A stretch of 64,000 nucleotides of DNA from Kribbella sindirgiensis (GCF_004331435.1 NZ_SJKA01000007.1:62001-126000); one strand, 5' to 3'; shown: positions 25,433 through 33,287, counted from the first letter of the stretch. Notes: generated by a model from the sequence alone, not told the origin. Made by a program: numbers and translations.

Positions 25433-26163
25433 CGGAGTCCTTTCTGGAGCCGGTGCACCGGGCGTTGTACGACAGGTAGGCGGCGCGCCCACAGCCACAC
25501 CCCGTTGAGGCGGATCAGTAGTGACACGCGCTGCGACATCAGCGGCATCCGTACGGCGGCCGCCAGGGTCGCTCGACGGGTGGCCGGGTGCGGTACGCCG
25601 TCGAAGCTCGCTCCGAAGACCGTGTGACCGTCGCGAGACAGGCTCACCTGCACCCGGATCCGGTCGTGGCCGAGCTCGAAGCTCAGGCGGTACTGGCCGG
25701 AGACGTCGTTGAACGGCGAGACGTAGAGCTCCTTCAGAGTCTCGGCGGTGCCGTGCGCGTCCGGGCGGAGCAGGTACGCGTGCCGTTCGCCGTACGTGTT
25801 GTGCACCTCTGCGACGACGTACGGGCCGGCGAGGCACCAGAAGACGGTCAGCGGGTCGAACACGTGGCCGAAGACGCGGGCGTTGGCGAGCATGACGACG
25901 CGGCCGTCGTACGTGATGCCTTCACTGGCGAGGTAGCGACGCAGGTCGGCCTTGATCGTCGGACCGTGGCCGCCGAGGTGGTCGCGGACGTCGAAGCGCG
26001 CCAGCGGGCGCAGGTACCAGGGCTGGTGCGGTACGTCGTCCAGGTCGACCAGCCACTGGTACACCCGGTACCGGAACGCGTGGCGGATCGGAATCCGCCG
26101 CCCGTGCCGCACGGAGCCGGTGACGATCGCCGGGAGTGTGGGGAGCACACCGGCGACCGTCAC
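25429..26163 (-). CDS. DUF1365 family protein
   Basis: The 244-residue protein contains PAIVTGSVRHGRRIPIRHAFRYRVYQWLVDLDDVP and MLANARVFGHVFDPLTVFWCL, hallmarks of DUF1365, and NDVSGQYRLSFELGHDRIRV near the end. Family members nearly always sit between an FAD amine-oxidase-like gene and a CFA-synthase-like gene, as here. Activity is unknown, but involvement in modifying membrane fatty acids is the usual inference. The start is GTG at 26163, overlapping the upstream stop (GTGA); the open frame reaches 26208, but the coupled start is preferred. Confidence 0.87.
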   Translation of the reverse strand: MTVAGVLPTLPAIVTGSVRHGRRIPIRHAFRYRVYQWLVDLDDVPHQPWYLRPLARFDVRDHLGGHGPTIKADLRRYLASEGITYDGRVVMLANARVFGHVFDPLTVFWCLAGPYVVAEVHNTYGERHAYLLRPDAHGTAETLKELYVSPFNDVSGQYRLSFELGHDRIRVQVSLSRDGHTVFGASFDGVPHPATRRATLAAAVRMPLMSQRVSLLIRLNGVWLWARRLPVVQRPVHRLQKGLR

Positions 26164-27416
26164 CAGCGGACCCCGAAGGACTCGGCCGCGGCGACGCCGG
26201 CGCGACAACCGTCCTCATGGAATCCCCAGCCGTGATACGCCCCTGCAAACGTGATCCGGCCGGTGTTGAGGGCTGCCAGCCTGCTCTGCGCGGCGACGGC
26301 CTTCGGTGTGTAGACGGGGTGCTGGTAGTCGATCCGCTCGATCACCTTCGCGGGATCGACCGTCGTGGCACCGTTCAGTGTGACCAGGTAGGTCTCGTCG
26401 GTCTCCAGCCGCTGCAACCTGTTCATCCAGTACGTCGTCAGCGGGGCACCGGAGCCGATGATGTAGTTCCACGACGCCCGGGCGCTCTTGGTTGCTGGAA
26501 GCAATGAGGTGTCGGTGTGCAGGACCGCTGTGTTGCGGCTGTACTCGAACGGTCCGAGCACCGCCTTCTCCAGCGGTGATGCATCCGCGAGTAGCTCGAG
26601 CGCTTGGTCCGCGTGGGTCGCCAGAACCACCCGGTCGAACTCGGACGCAGCGCCGTCGGGGCCGTCGGCAACAGTCACCGTGACGCCGTCCGGATGCCGC
26701 TGAACCGCGCGGACGGGACGGTGTGTGCGAACGGCGCCGACCCGGTCGGCGAGCGCGTCGACGTACTGCCGGGAGCCGCCCGTGACGGTCAGCCATTGTG
26801 GTGAGCCGCTGACCGAGAGCATGCCGTGGTGGTCGAGGAACCGGAACAGGTAGCGCGCCGGGTAGGCCAGCGCCGAGCTGCCGCCGCAGGACCAGACGCA
26901 GGATACCACGGGTACGGCGTACTGCCGGACGAAGGCTGGGCTGAAGTGCTCGGCCTGGAGGAACTCGTCGAGCGTCGTGAGGTCGTCGTCGCCGGTCCGG
27001 GCCAGGTAGCCGGCGGCTCGGCGGTGGAAGCGGCGGACCTCGCCGAGCAGCCGGAGAAAGCTCCGGTCCAGGATCCGGCGCCGCTGCGCGAAGACTCCGG
27101 CCGCGCCGCGCCCGCCCGCGAACTCCAGTCCGCTCGCCGGGTCGCTGATGCTCATGCTCATCTCGGTCGGCTGGGTCCGGACACCGAGCTCGGTGAACAG
27201 TCTGCGGAGCAGGGGATAGGTGCGGGTGTTGTGCACGATGAAGCCGGTGTCGATCGCGAGCCGGTGTCCGGCCGGGTCGGTGACGTCATGGGTGTGGGCG
27301 TGTCCGCCGAGCCGCGGTTCGGCCTCGAACAGCGTGACGTCGAAGCGCCGGGCGAGCAGGTAGGCGGCGGTGAGACCGGACACGCCGGCGCCGATCACCG
27401 CGACGGACTTGGTCAT
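26160..27416 (-). CDS. FAD-dependent oxidoreductase (amine oxidase fold)
   Basis: The 418-residue protein starts MTKSVAVIGAGVSGLTAAYLLARRFDVTLFEAEPRLGGHAHT, the dinucleotide-binding motif GAGVSG followed by the E..LGGH flavin motif of the amine oxidase/desaturase superfamily. It ends ITFAGAYHGWGFHEDGCRAGVAAAE, where FAGAYHGWGFHEDG closes the FAD site. Similar proteins with DUF1365 and CFA-like partners act on unsaturated fatty acids. ATG at 27416 has AGGAGG at 27425-27430; a TTG six bases earlier is too close to that site. Transcription should start from the minus-strand promoter at 27452-27480. Confidence 0.9.
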   Translation of the reverse strand: MTKSVAVIGAGVSGLTAAYLLARRFDVTLFEAEPRLGGHAHTHDVTDPAGHRLAIDTGFIVHNTRTYPLLRRLFTELGVRTQPTEMSMSISDPASGLEFAGGRGAAGVFAQRRRILDRSFLRLLGEVRRFHRRAAGYLARTGDDDLTTLDEFLQAEHFSPAFVRQYAVPVVSCVWSCGGSSALAYPARYLFRFLDHHGMLSVSGSPQWLTVTGGSRQYVDALADRVGAVRTHRPVRAVQRHPDGVTVTVADGPDGAASEFDRVVLATHADQALELLADASPLEKAVLGPFEYSRNTAVLHTDTSLLPATKSARASWNYIIGSGAPLTTYWMNRLQRLETDETYLVTLNGATTVDPAKVIERIDYQHPVYTPKAVAAQSRLAALNTGRITFAGAYHGWGFHEDGCRAGVAAAESFGVRW

Positions 27417-27433
27417 GGGCAACGCCTCCTGGT

Positions 27434-27492
27434 TGTCTAAGGTCTGTCTAAAGATTAGGCAGATGCCTAGCTCTAGTCAAAGGTCTGTCTAA
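27434..27492. promoter_or_regulatory. Cluster of repeated operators for the MerR/CarH-like regulator
   Basis: Five heptamers of the form TGYCTAR occur in the divergent gap: TGTCTAA at 27434-27440, 27445-27451 and 27486-27492, TGCCTAG at 27464-27470, and a reversed copy (TTAGGCA) at 27455-27461. Two 13-base perfect direct repeats, GGTCTGTCTAAAG, lie at 27441-27453 and 27482-27494. The pattern resembles CarA/CarH-type operators, which bind a regulator tetramer through several repeats. The heptamers overlap both divergent promoters, so binding should repress both transcripts. Confidence 0.6.
27452..27480 (-). promoter_or_regulatory. Promoter of the FAD oxidoreductase-DUF1365-CFA operon
   Basis: Read on the minus strand, TTGACT (27480-27475) and TAATCT (27457-27452) are separated by exactly 17 bases, close to the housekeeping sigma consensus. 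The transcript would start near 27445 and lead to AGGAGG and the ATG at 27416. Operator heptamers overlap the -10 box and the start. Confidence 0.65.
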
Positions 27493-27498
27493 AGTTTG

Positions 27499-27504
27499 TA
27501 TACT
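27499..27504 (+). promoter_or_regulatory. -10 box of the MerR-SRPBCC-SDR operon
   Basis: TATACT is a 5/6 match to the -10 consensus. No good -35 is seen, but the operator copy at 27482-27494 occupies the spacer just upstream, as expected for an autorepressed promoter. A start 8-9 bases downstream would fall on the GTG at 27513, implying a leaderless message. Confidence 0.55.
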
Positions 27505-27512
27505 GTGTGACC

Positions 27513-28403
27513 GTGGAGACTTCGGTGCCGGGCGGACTTCGGATCGGTGCGCTGAGCAAGCGCGCCGGGGTCAGCGAACACGTGCTGCGCGCGTGGGAGT
27601 CGCGCTACGGCCTGCTGTCGCCGACGCGCTCGTCCGGTGGCTTCCGGCTGTACTCCGAGACCGACGTCCGCCGGGTCCAGCGCATGCGCGCCTACCTCGC
27701 GGACGGCCTGTCTGCCGCCGAGGCGGCCCGCGCTGTGCTGGCCGAGCCGGCCGCTGCGGCGCACCCGTCTCCGGACCCGGTCGTCGGACGGCTGGCCGAG
27801 ACCAACGGGCCGGTGAGCCTGCGGTCCGCCCTCGACCTGCTCGACGAGCGGGCCGCGCACGCCGTACTGGACCAGCTGTTCGGTGCGTTGACCGTCGAGG
27901 CCGTGATCCGCGACGTGCTGATTCCGTACCTGCACGAGCTGGGGGACCGGTGGAGCCGTGGTGAGGTGACCGTGGGCCAGGAGCACTTCGCGAGCAACGT
28001 GATCCGGAGCCGGCTCGCCGCGTTGTCCCCGGGCTGGGGCGGCGGCCGCGGGCCGCAGGTTCTGCTGGCCTGTCCGCCCGGTGAGCTGCACGACATCGCG
28101 CTGCTGTCGTTCGGCCTGGTACTGCGACGCTCGGGCTGGCGAGTGGTCTTCCTCGGCGCCGACTCACCGACCGGCGACATCCAGCGCACAGCCGACGCGC
28201 TCGAACCCGACCTGGTGATGCTCGCCGCCTCGGACGCGTCCCGCTTCGACGCGATCCGCCCGGAGCTCGTCCGGCTCGCGCAGAGCCGGCCGGTCGCACT
28301 GGCCGGCCCCGGTGCATCCGCGGAGTTGGCCGCCGTCGTCGGGGCGCAGTACGTCGACGACGACCCGGTCACCGCCGCAGAGCGATTGGAGGAGAGTCGA
28401 TGA
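27513..28403 (+). CDS. MerR-family regulator with cobalamin-binding domain (CarH/LitR-like)
   Basis: The 296-residue protein has a MerR winged helix (LRIGALSKRAGVSEHVLRAWESRYGLLSPTRSSGGFRLYS), a helical bundle with W147-x9-E157-H158 (the exact W-x9-EH motif that caps the upper face of cobalamin in CarH), and a Rossmann-type B12 domain with ELHDIAL holding His193 as likely lower ligand. CarH proteins bind adenosylcobalamin, repress DNA in the dark and release it on illumination. Here the usual ExHxxG motif reads ELHDIA, with alanine for glycine. I prefer GTG at 27513 because the -10 box at 27499-27504 leaves no room for the in-frame GTG at 27507. Confidence 0.88.
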   Translation: METSVPGGLRIGALSKRAGVSEHVLRAWESRYGLLSPTRSSGGFRLYSETDVRRVQRMRAYLADGLSAAEAARAVLAEPAAAAHPSPDPVVGRLAETNGPVSLRSALDLLDERAAHAVLDQLFGALTVEAVIRDVLIPYLHELGDRWSRGEVTVGQEHFASNVIRSRLAALSPGWGGGRGPQVLLACPPGELHDIALLSFGLVLRRSGWRVVFLGADSPTGDIQRTADALEPDLVMLAASDASRFDAIRPELVRLAQSRPVALAGPGASAELAAVVGAQYVDDDPVTAAERLEESR

Positions 28404-28837
28404 TCGTCATCGAACGTGAAGTCGCCGTCGCCACCACACCTGAGCGGGCGTTCGACTACCTGGCCGACTTCCGCACCACGGAGGAGTGGGATCCCGGGAC
28501 GGTCCGCACCGTTCTGGTAGCGGGTGCAGGCGGCGAAGGTACGACGTACCGCAACACGTCTCGCTTCAACGGGCGCGAGACCGAGCTGACCTACGTGGTC
28601 GAGGAGTACGCCCGGCCGGACCGGATCGTCCTGCGTGGCGAGAACCGGACGATCGTTGCCCGCGACACCATGACGTTCCGCAGCGAGGCCCACATCACCC
28701 GGGTCACGTACCGCGCCGAGTTCCGGCTCAAGGGTCTCGCCCGGCTCGCCGAACCGTTCCTCCGCCGGTCCTTCGAGCACCTCGGCGAAGAGGCCGAGGA
28801 GGGACTCCGCAACGCGCTGGGGAAGCTGGCCGCATGA
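28400..28837 (+). CDS. SRPBCC (START/Bet v1-like) family protein
   Basis: The 145-residue protein begins MIVIEREVAVATTPERAFDYLADFRTTEEWDPG, the standard start of polyketide-cyclase/SRPBCC domains, which form a hydrophobic cavity for lipids or polyketides. The ATG at 28400 overlaps the regulator stop, and the stop overlaps the SDR start, both by 4 bases. In this light/lipid module it may bind an oxidised or modified lipid. No catalytic residues can be named. Confidence 0.85.
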   Translation: MIVIEREVAVATTPERAFDYLADFRTTEEWDPGTVRTVLVAGAGGEGTTYRNTSRFNGRETELTYVVEEYARPDRIVLRGENRTIVARDTMTFRSEAHITRVTYRAEFRLKGLARLAEPFLRRSFEHLGEEAEEGLRNALGKLAA

Positions 28838-29757
28838 GCGGCGCCCTGGACACCCTCCTGGACCGCCTGGTCGTCCCTGGCTACACGAAGCTCGGCTATC
28901 GCTTCCGGAGCAGGTCGTGGCCAGCAGACGACCCCCGTCCGAACGCCCTGGCCGGCAAGACCGCCATCGTCACTGGCGCCCGTGGCGGCCTGGGCAAAGC
29001 CACCGCCGCCGGCCTCGCCGCCCTGGGCGCCACCGTGCACCTGGTGGTTCGCGACGCCGCCAAGGCCGCCCGTACCGTCGCAGACCTTCGTGGTGAGGAC
29101 CCCAACGCCACGTTCGTGCTCGACGAGTGCGACATCGCCGACCTGGACGCCGTACGCCGCTACGCCGCCACGTGCACCGGGCGAATCGACGTGCTGGTCC
29201 ACAACGCCGGCGTCATGCCCGCCCACCGCACCGAATCCCCCCAAGGCCACGAACTGACCTTGGCCACCCACGTCCTGGGCCCACTGCTCCTGACCGAACT
29301 CCTCCGCCCCAACCTGGTCAACGGCCGCGTCATCCTGGTGGCGTCCGGCGGCATGTACACCCAGCCCCTGCCCACCGATCCCGAGTACCGCGACCCGCCG
29401 TACCGCCCCGCCACCGCCTACGCCCGCACCAAGCGCATCCAAGTAGCCCTGACACCACTGCTGGCCGCACACCTGGCCCCCACCTTCGTAGCCACCATGC
29501 ACCCCGGCTGGTCCCAAACCCCGGGCCTGACCAGCTCCCTCCCCACCTTCACCACCCTCACCAAGCCCTTCCTGCGCACCCCCATCCAAGGCGCAGATAC
29601 CACGGTCTGGCTGGCAGCAACCACCCCCCAGCCGCCCACCGGCAACTTCTGGCACGACCGCAAGATCCGCCCGACCCACTACCTCGCCAGAACCCAGGAA
29701 TCCGAAGCCGACCGCGAACACCTCTGGACCTACTGCCGAGAAGCAACAGGCCTCTGA
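28834..29757 (+). CDS. Short-chain dehydrogenase/reductase
   Basis: The 307-residue product has a leading segment of about 40 residues, then the NAD(P)-binding motif AIVTGARGGLGKATAAGLA, the VLVHNAGVMP motif and a YARTK catalytic segment (Tyr and Lys of YxxxK) preceded by SGGMY. It resembles the retinol dehydrogenase-like/DHRS12 group acting on lipids. ATG at 28834 overlaps the SRPBCC stop. It closes the plus-strand operon of the light-responsive module, followed by a hairpin terminator. Codon use shifts to C-rich toward the 3' end, as in some neighbours. Confidence 0.89.
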   Translation: MSGALDTLLDRLVVPGYTKLGYRFRSRSWPADDPRPNALAGKTAIVTGARGGLGKATAAGLAALGATVHLVVRDAAKAARTVADLRGEDPNATFVLDECDIADLDAVRRYAATCTGRIDVLVHNAGVMPAHRTESPQGHELTLATHVLGPLLLTELLRPNLVNGRVILVASGGMYTQPLPTDPEYRDPPYRPATAYARTKRIQVALTPLLAAHLAPTFVATMHPGWSQTPGLTSSLPTFTTLTKPFLRTPIQGADTTVWLAATTPQPPTGNFWHDRKIRPTHYLARTQESEADREHLWTYCREATGL

Positions 29758-29807
29758 AAAAGCACGAAGGCCGATCGATGTGCGCTGTCCACGCACCAGG
29801 ATCGGCC
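29757..29807. terminator. Bidirectional terminator between the SDR gene and tRNA-Arg
   Basis: GGCCGATC (29769-29776) pairs with GATCGGCC (29800-29807), with an inner GTGCG/CGCAC stem. On the minus strand the hairpin is followed by TTCGTGCTTTTT, a good intrinsic terminator for the tRNA. On the plus strand it follows the SDR stop directly. Confidence 0.7.
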
Positions 29808-29817
29808 AGATTGGTTG

Positions 29818-29889
29818 CGCCCCCGGCAGGATTCGAACCTGCGCACCCGCCTCCGGAGGGCGGTGCTCTATCCCCTGAGCTACGGGGGC
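29818..29889 (-). tRNA. tRNA-Arg (anticodon CCG)
   Basis: Read on the minus strand, the 72-base gene folds fully: acceptor GCCCCCG/CGGGGGC, D-arm GCTC/GAGC, anticodon stem CCGCC/GGCGG with loop CTCCGGA (anticodon CCG, reading CGG), variable loop of 4, and T-arm GCAGG-TTCGAAT-CCTGC. The discriminator is G and CCA is not encoded. A terminator follows it on the minus strand. There is no sign of an integrated element at its 3' end. Confidence 0.95.
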
Positions 29890-30104
29890 TCAGGAACGAG
29901 CAGAACAGTAGCAGGAAGTTCACTCGAATCCCGAATTGGGGGCACCGGCAAATCGCGCCCCGTTTCCGGTGGTGACCCCCGTCGATCGTCGTACGGGCGA
30001 CCCCTGAGTGGACCCTGGAACACCGGTGGAACGGGATCAGATCCGTCGCGGAGGCCGTCATAGTGGACGTAAGCCCAACGGCGGAAAGGAAAACGGTACT
30101 CATC

Positions 30105-30290
30105 ATGGCAAGCTCACTGGTCCGCCCTACCAACGGTCGCTGGATCGGCGGTGTCTGCGCCGGACTGGCTCGCCGGTTCGGTATCTCCGCCAACACGATG
30201 CGCCTGATCTTCGTGATCAGCTGCCTCCTGCCCGGCCCGCAGATCCTGATCTACATCGCGCTCTGGTTCCTGCTGCCCTCGGAGGACTGA
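30105..30290 (+). CDS. PspC-domain small membrane protein
   Basis: The 61-residue protein contains LVRPTNGRWIGGVCAGLARRFGISANTMRLIFVISCLLPGPQILIYIALWFLLPSE, a single PspC domain with one or two membrane-spanning helices. PspC proteins take part in envelope-stress signalling. I chose ATG at 30105, where the PspC domain begins; GTG at 30063 is in frame and would add 14 residues. No other psp gene lies beside it. Confidence 0.85.
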   Translation: MASSLVRPTNGRWIGGVCAGLARRFGISANTMRLIFVISCLLPGPQILIYIALWFLLPSED

Positions 30291-30334
30291 CCCCGCTCAC
30301 CGACCGTCACGGCGCACCTGGCAACCTGACTTTC

Positions 30335-30865
30335 ATGAGAGCAGGCAGGTGGCGCCGGGCGGTCGGTACGACGGTGGCGCTGCTCCTCGTGAGCGGTGTG
30401 GTGGGCGGCTGTCAGGTCGGCCCCGCGCCGCCCGCGGCCGCCGACCTCCGCACCGGCGCACCGCCCTGGGACGCTCCCCGGGACGCGGTCTCGTACATCG
30501 ACAAGGCCGGTTTCGAACGGCTCCCGCTCGACTTCTCCGGCCCCTCGCCGTACACGCTGACCATCGCAGTCACGGTCGACGGCAAACCCGTGCAGGTCCC
30601 GGCCGGGATCGGCGTCGACAAGCTCCGCGCCGAACAGGCCGCCGTCCACACCCACACCACCGACGGCCAGGTCTGGGTCGAGGCCAAGACCGCCGCCGAA
30701 CACCCCACCCTCGCCCAGTTCTTCACCCTCTGGGGCCTGCGGTACGACGCCAAGTGCCTCGCGGACGCCTGTACCGACCTGAAAATCACGGTCAACGGCA
30801 CCCCCGCCCCCTGGAACACCCCACTGACCCGCAACGCCCACGTCATCGTCACGGTTCGTCATTAG
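30335..30865 (+). CDS. Secreted lipoprotein of unknown function
   Basis: The 176-residue product has a lipoprotein signal (TVALLLVSGVVGGC, lipobox VGGC), so it is probably anchored outside the cell. The mature part holds VHTHTTDGQVWVEAK and HPTLAQFFTLWGLRYDAKCL, a pattern of HTH-TDG, E, and LxQFFxxWG that I have seen in conserved actinobacterial secreted proteins, with a likely disulfide between the later cysteines (CLADAC). No activity is known to me. The start is ATG at 30335. Confidence 0.75.
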   Translation: MRAGRWRRAVGTTVALLLVSGVVGGCQVGPAPPAAADLRTGAPPWDAPRDAVSYIDKAGFERLPLDFSGPSPYTLTIAVTVDGKPVQVPAGIGVDKLRAEQAAVHTHTTDGQVWVEAKTAAEHPTLAQFFTLWGLRYDAKCLADACTDLKITVNGTPAPWNTPLTRNAHVIVTVRH

Positions 30866-30890
30866 GCAATGAAATCACTGCTATCATTGC
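30866..30890. promoter_or_regulatory. Operator of the toxin-antitoxin operon
   Basis: GCAATGA (30866-30872) and TCATTGC (30884-30890) are perfect inverted copies around an 11-base centre, directly before the antitoxin ribosome-binding site. TATCAT at 30882-30887 inside the right arm could be the -10 box. FitAB/VapBC complexes bind such paired repeats to repress themselves. Confidence 0.65.
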
Positions 30891-30905
30891 TGACAGGAGG
30901 TGGTC

Positions 30906-31151
30906 ATGATGGCGGCGATCACAGTGCGCAATCTCGACGACAAGGTGAAGCACCGGCTGCGCCTCCGCGCGGCCAGTCACGGCCGGTCGATGGAGGCGGA
31001 AGCTCGCGCGATCATCGTCGAGGCCGTTGGTGTGGACGAAGAAGAACCGAACATCTTGCAGCGGCTCCATGAACGATTCGCCGAACTCGGCGGCGTCGAC
31101 CTCGACATCCCCCCGCGCACCGATATGCCCAGGGTCGTGGACTTCGACTGA
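30906..31151 (+). CDS. FitA/VapB-type ribbon-helix-helix antitoxin
   Basis: The 81-residue protein begins with AAITVRNLDDKVKHRLRLRAASHGRSMEAEARAIIVEAV, a ribbon-helix-helix DNA-binding domain of the FitA/Arc type. Its C-terminus (LGGVDLDIPPRTDMPRVVDFD) is the segment that normally wraps the toxin and blocks its active site. AGGAGG at 30895-30900 supports ATG at 30906 or 30909. The stop overlaps the toxin start by one base, and a perfect palindrome lies upstream. Confidence 0.9.
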   Translation: MMAAITVRNLDDKVKHRLRLRAASHGRSMEAEARAIIVEAVGVDEEEPNILQRLHERFAELGGVDLDIPPRTDMPRVVDFD

Positions 31152-31564
31152 TGATCGTGTTCGATACCAACGTCGGTTCCGAGCTGATGAAGGCCGAACC
31201 CGACGAATCTGTCGTGCGCTGGTACGACGCGCAACGCTCGAAGGGCTTGTGCACAACGGCCGTCACGGTGGCCGAGATCCGGTACGGAATCGAGCTGCTG
31301 CCGTCCGGGCGACGGAAGGCGCTGATGGCGGCGGTCGCCGATGAGGTCTTCGCCGAGTATGCCGACACGATCTTGTCGTTCGACGCCTCGGCCGCTGCGC
31401 TGTATCCGCAGGTGGTGATCGGTCGCCGGCGCTCGGGTTTGCCGATCGGCCAGTCGGATGCCCAGATCGCGGCGATCTGCCGGGCGGTGGACGCGACTCT
31501 GGTGACCCGCAACACCAAGGACTTCCTGGAGACCGGCGTACCGCTGGTGAATCCCTGGGAGTAG
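31151..31564 (+). CDS. PIN-domain toxin (FitB/VapC ribonuclease)
   Basis: The 137-residue product has the full PIN acidic set: Asp5 (MIVFDTN), Glu42 (TVAEIRYG), Asp103 (GQSDAQIAA) and Asp124 (NTKDF). These bind Mg/Mn and cleave RNA, usually tRNA or rRNA. Length and motif spacing match FitB. It is translated in one-base overlap with the antitoxin. The pair sits between a lipoprotein gene and the housekeeping argS operon. Confidence 0.92.
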   Translation: MIVFDTNVGSELMKAEPDESVVRWYDAQRSKGLCTTAVTVAEIRYGIELLPSGRRKALMAAVADEVFAEYADTILSFDASAAALYPQVVIGRRRSGLPIGQSDAQIAAICRAVDATLVTRNTKDFLETGVPLVNPWE

Positions 31565-31628
31565 TCGGGCGTACCGGGCTGTGGATGGTGAGTCAAGGGT
31601 TTGGGGGACGGGCCATTAGGCTGATCCG

Positions 31629-33287
31629 GTGACCCCGGAACAGCTCGCTGAGAAGATCCTGCAGGCCCTGGCCGCGCTCGCCGCCGACGGCGCCATCACC
31701 GTCGAGGGCGGGCTGCCGCGCGAGCTGAAGGTCGAGCGACCCAAGAACCCCGAGCACGGGGACTACGCCACGAACGTCGCCATGCAGCTGGGCAAGCGGT
31801 CGGGAATGAACCCGCGCGCGTTCGCTGAGCTGCTCGCCGCCAAGCTGCGGGGCGACGAGGCGATCACCGCGGTAGAGATCGCCGGACCGGGGTTCATCAA
31901 CCTCCGGGTCGCGGCCGACGCCCAGGGCAAGGTCGCGCAGGCGATCCTCGACGCAGGCCCGAAGTACGGCACCAGCGACAGCCTCCAGGGGCGGGCGATC
32001 AACCTCGAGTTCATCTCCGCCAACCCGACCGGCCCGCTGCACCTCGGCCACACCCGCTGGGCCGCCGTCGGCGACGCGCTGGCCCGGGTGCTGGCCGCGG
32101 CGGGCGCGAGCGTCAGCCGCGAGTTCTACATCAACGACCGCGGCAACCAGATGGACAAGTTCGGCGAAAGCCTGCAGGCGGCCGCGCACGGGCACCAGAT
32201 CCCGGAGGACGGGTACCACGGCGAGTACATCCTCGACCTGGCGAAGCGGATCGCCGACGAGGTCCCGGACATTCTGACGCTGCCCGCGGACGAGCAGGTG
32301 ATCGCGTTCCGCGAGGCGGGGTACGAACGGCAGCTCAAGGAGCAGCAGGACCAGCTCGAGCACTTCCGGACCAAGTTCGACGTCTGGTTCTCCGAGCGCA
32401 GCCTGCACGAGCAGGACGGCGTACCGCACGCGATCCAGAAGCTCCGCGACCAGGGGCATCTGTACGAGGCGGACGACGCGCTCTGGATGCGGACCACGGA
32501 CTTCACCGACGACAAGGACCGCGTGCTGATCCGCTCGAACGGCGAGCCGACGTACTTCGCATCCGACGCGGCGTACTACGTGAACAAGCGCGAGCGCGGT
32601 TTCGAGACCTGTATCTACCTGCTCGGCGCCGACCACCACGGGTATGTGAACCGGCTGAAGGCGATCGCGGCCTGCGCCGGCGACGACCCCGAGCACAACA
32701 TCGAGATCCTCATCGGTCAGCTGGTGAAGATCCTCAAGGGCGGCGAGGAGATGCGGCTGTCCAAGCGGGCCGGCACCATCGTCACGCTCGCCGAGCTGGT
32801 CGAGGAGGGCGGTGTCGATGCCCTGCGCTACACGCTCTGCCGCTACCCGGCCGACTCGCCGCTGACCCTGGACATCGAGGAGATGACCCGGCAGGCCAGC
32901 GAGAACCCGGTGTACTACGTGCAGTACGCGCACGCCCGGCTCGCCTCGATCCTGCGGAACGCCGACGAGCTCGGCATCAAGCTGGACGAGTTCGACCCCG
33001 GCCTGCTCAGCCACGAGCGCGAGGGCGACCTGCTCCGGGCGCTGGCCGAGTTCCCGCGGGTCGTCGCCACCGCCGCAGAGCTCCGCGAGCCGCACCGCGT
33101 CGCGCGGTACCTCGAGGACACCGCGTCCGCGTTCCACAAGTTCTACGACAGCTGCCGCGTGCTGCCGCGCGGCGACGAGGAGGTGGAGCCGGTGCACAAG
33201 GCTCGCCTGACCCTGGTCTCCGCGACCCGGACCGTGCTCGCCAACGGGCTCGACCTGCTCGGCGTCTCCGCACCGGAGCGGATGTGA
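31629..33287 (+). CDS. argS: Arginyl-tRNA synthetase
   Basis: The 552-residue class I synthetase charges tRNA-Arg. It has an N-terminal Add-1 domain (about residues 1-100), the HIGH motif in ANPTGPLHLGHTRWAAVG, the KMSK equivalent in EEMRLSKRAGTIV, and a C-terminal DALR anticodon-binding domain (VQYAHARLASILRN). TAGGCT at 31617-31622 is a likely -10 box whose transcript would start on the GTG at 31629, so the message is probably leaderless. It heads the operon argS-lysA-hom-thrC-thrB found in many actinobacteria. A tRNA-Arg gene lies 1.7 kb upstream. Confidence 0.97.
   Translation: MTPEQLAEKILQALAALAADGAITVEGGLPRELKVERPKNPEHGDYATNVAMQLGKRSGMNPRAFAELLAAKLRGDEAITAVEIAGPGFINLRVAADAQGKVAQAILDAGPKYGTSDSLQGRAINLEFISANPTGPLHLGHTRWAAVGDALARVLAAAGASVSREFYINDRGNQMDKFGESLQAAAHGHQIPEDGYHGEYILDLAKRIADEVPDILTLPADEQVIAFREAGYERQLKEQQDQLEHFRTKFDVWFSERSLHEQDGVPHAIQKLRDQGHLYEADDALWMRTTDFTDDKDRVLIRSNGEPTYFASDAAYYVNKRERGFETCIYLLGADHHGYVNRLKAIAACAGDDPEHNIEILIGQLVKILKGGEEMRLSKRAGTIVTLAELVEEGGVDALRYTLCRYPADSPLTLDIEEMTRQASENPVYYVQYAHARLASILRNADELGIKLDEFDPGLLSHEREGDLLRALAEFPRVVATAAELREPHRVARYLEDTASAFHKFYDSCRVLPRGDEEVEPVHKARLTLVSATRTVLANGLDLLGVSAPERM

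Noticed and set aside
29818..29889. tRNA-Arg as an integration site for a mobile element
   Set aside because: No integrase, no duplicated tRNA 3' end and no composition change were seen on either side.
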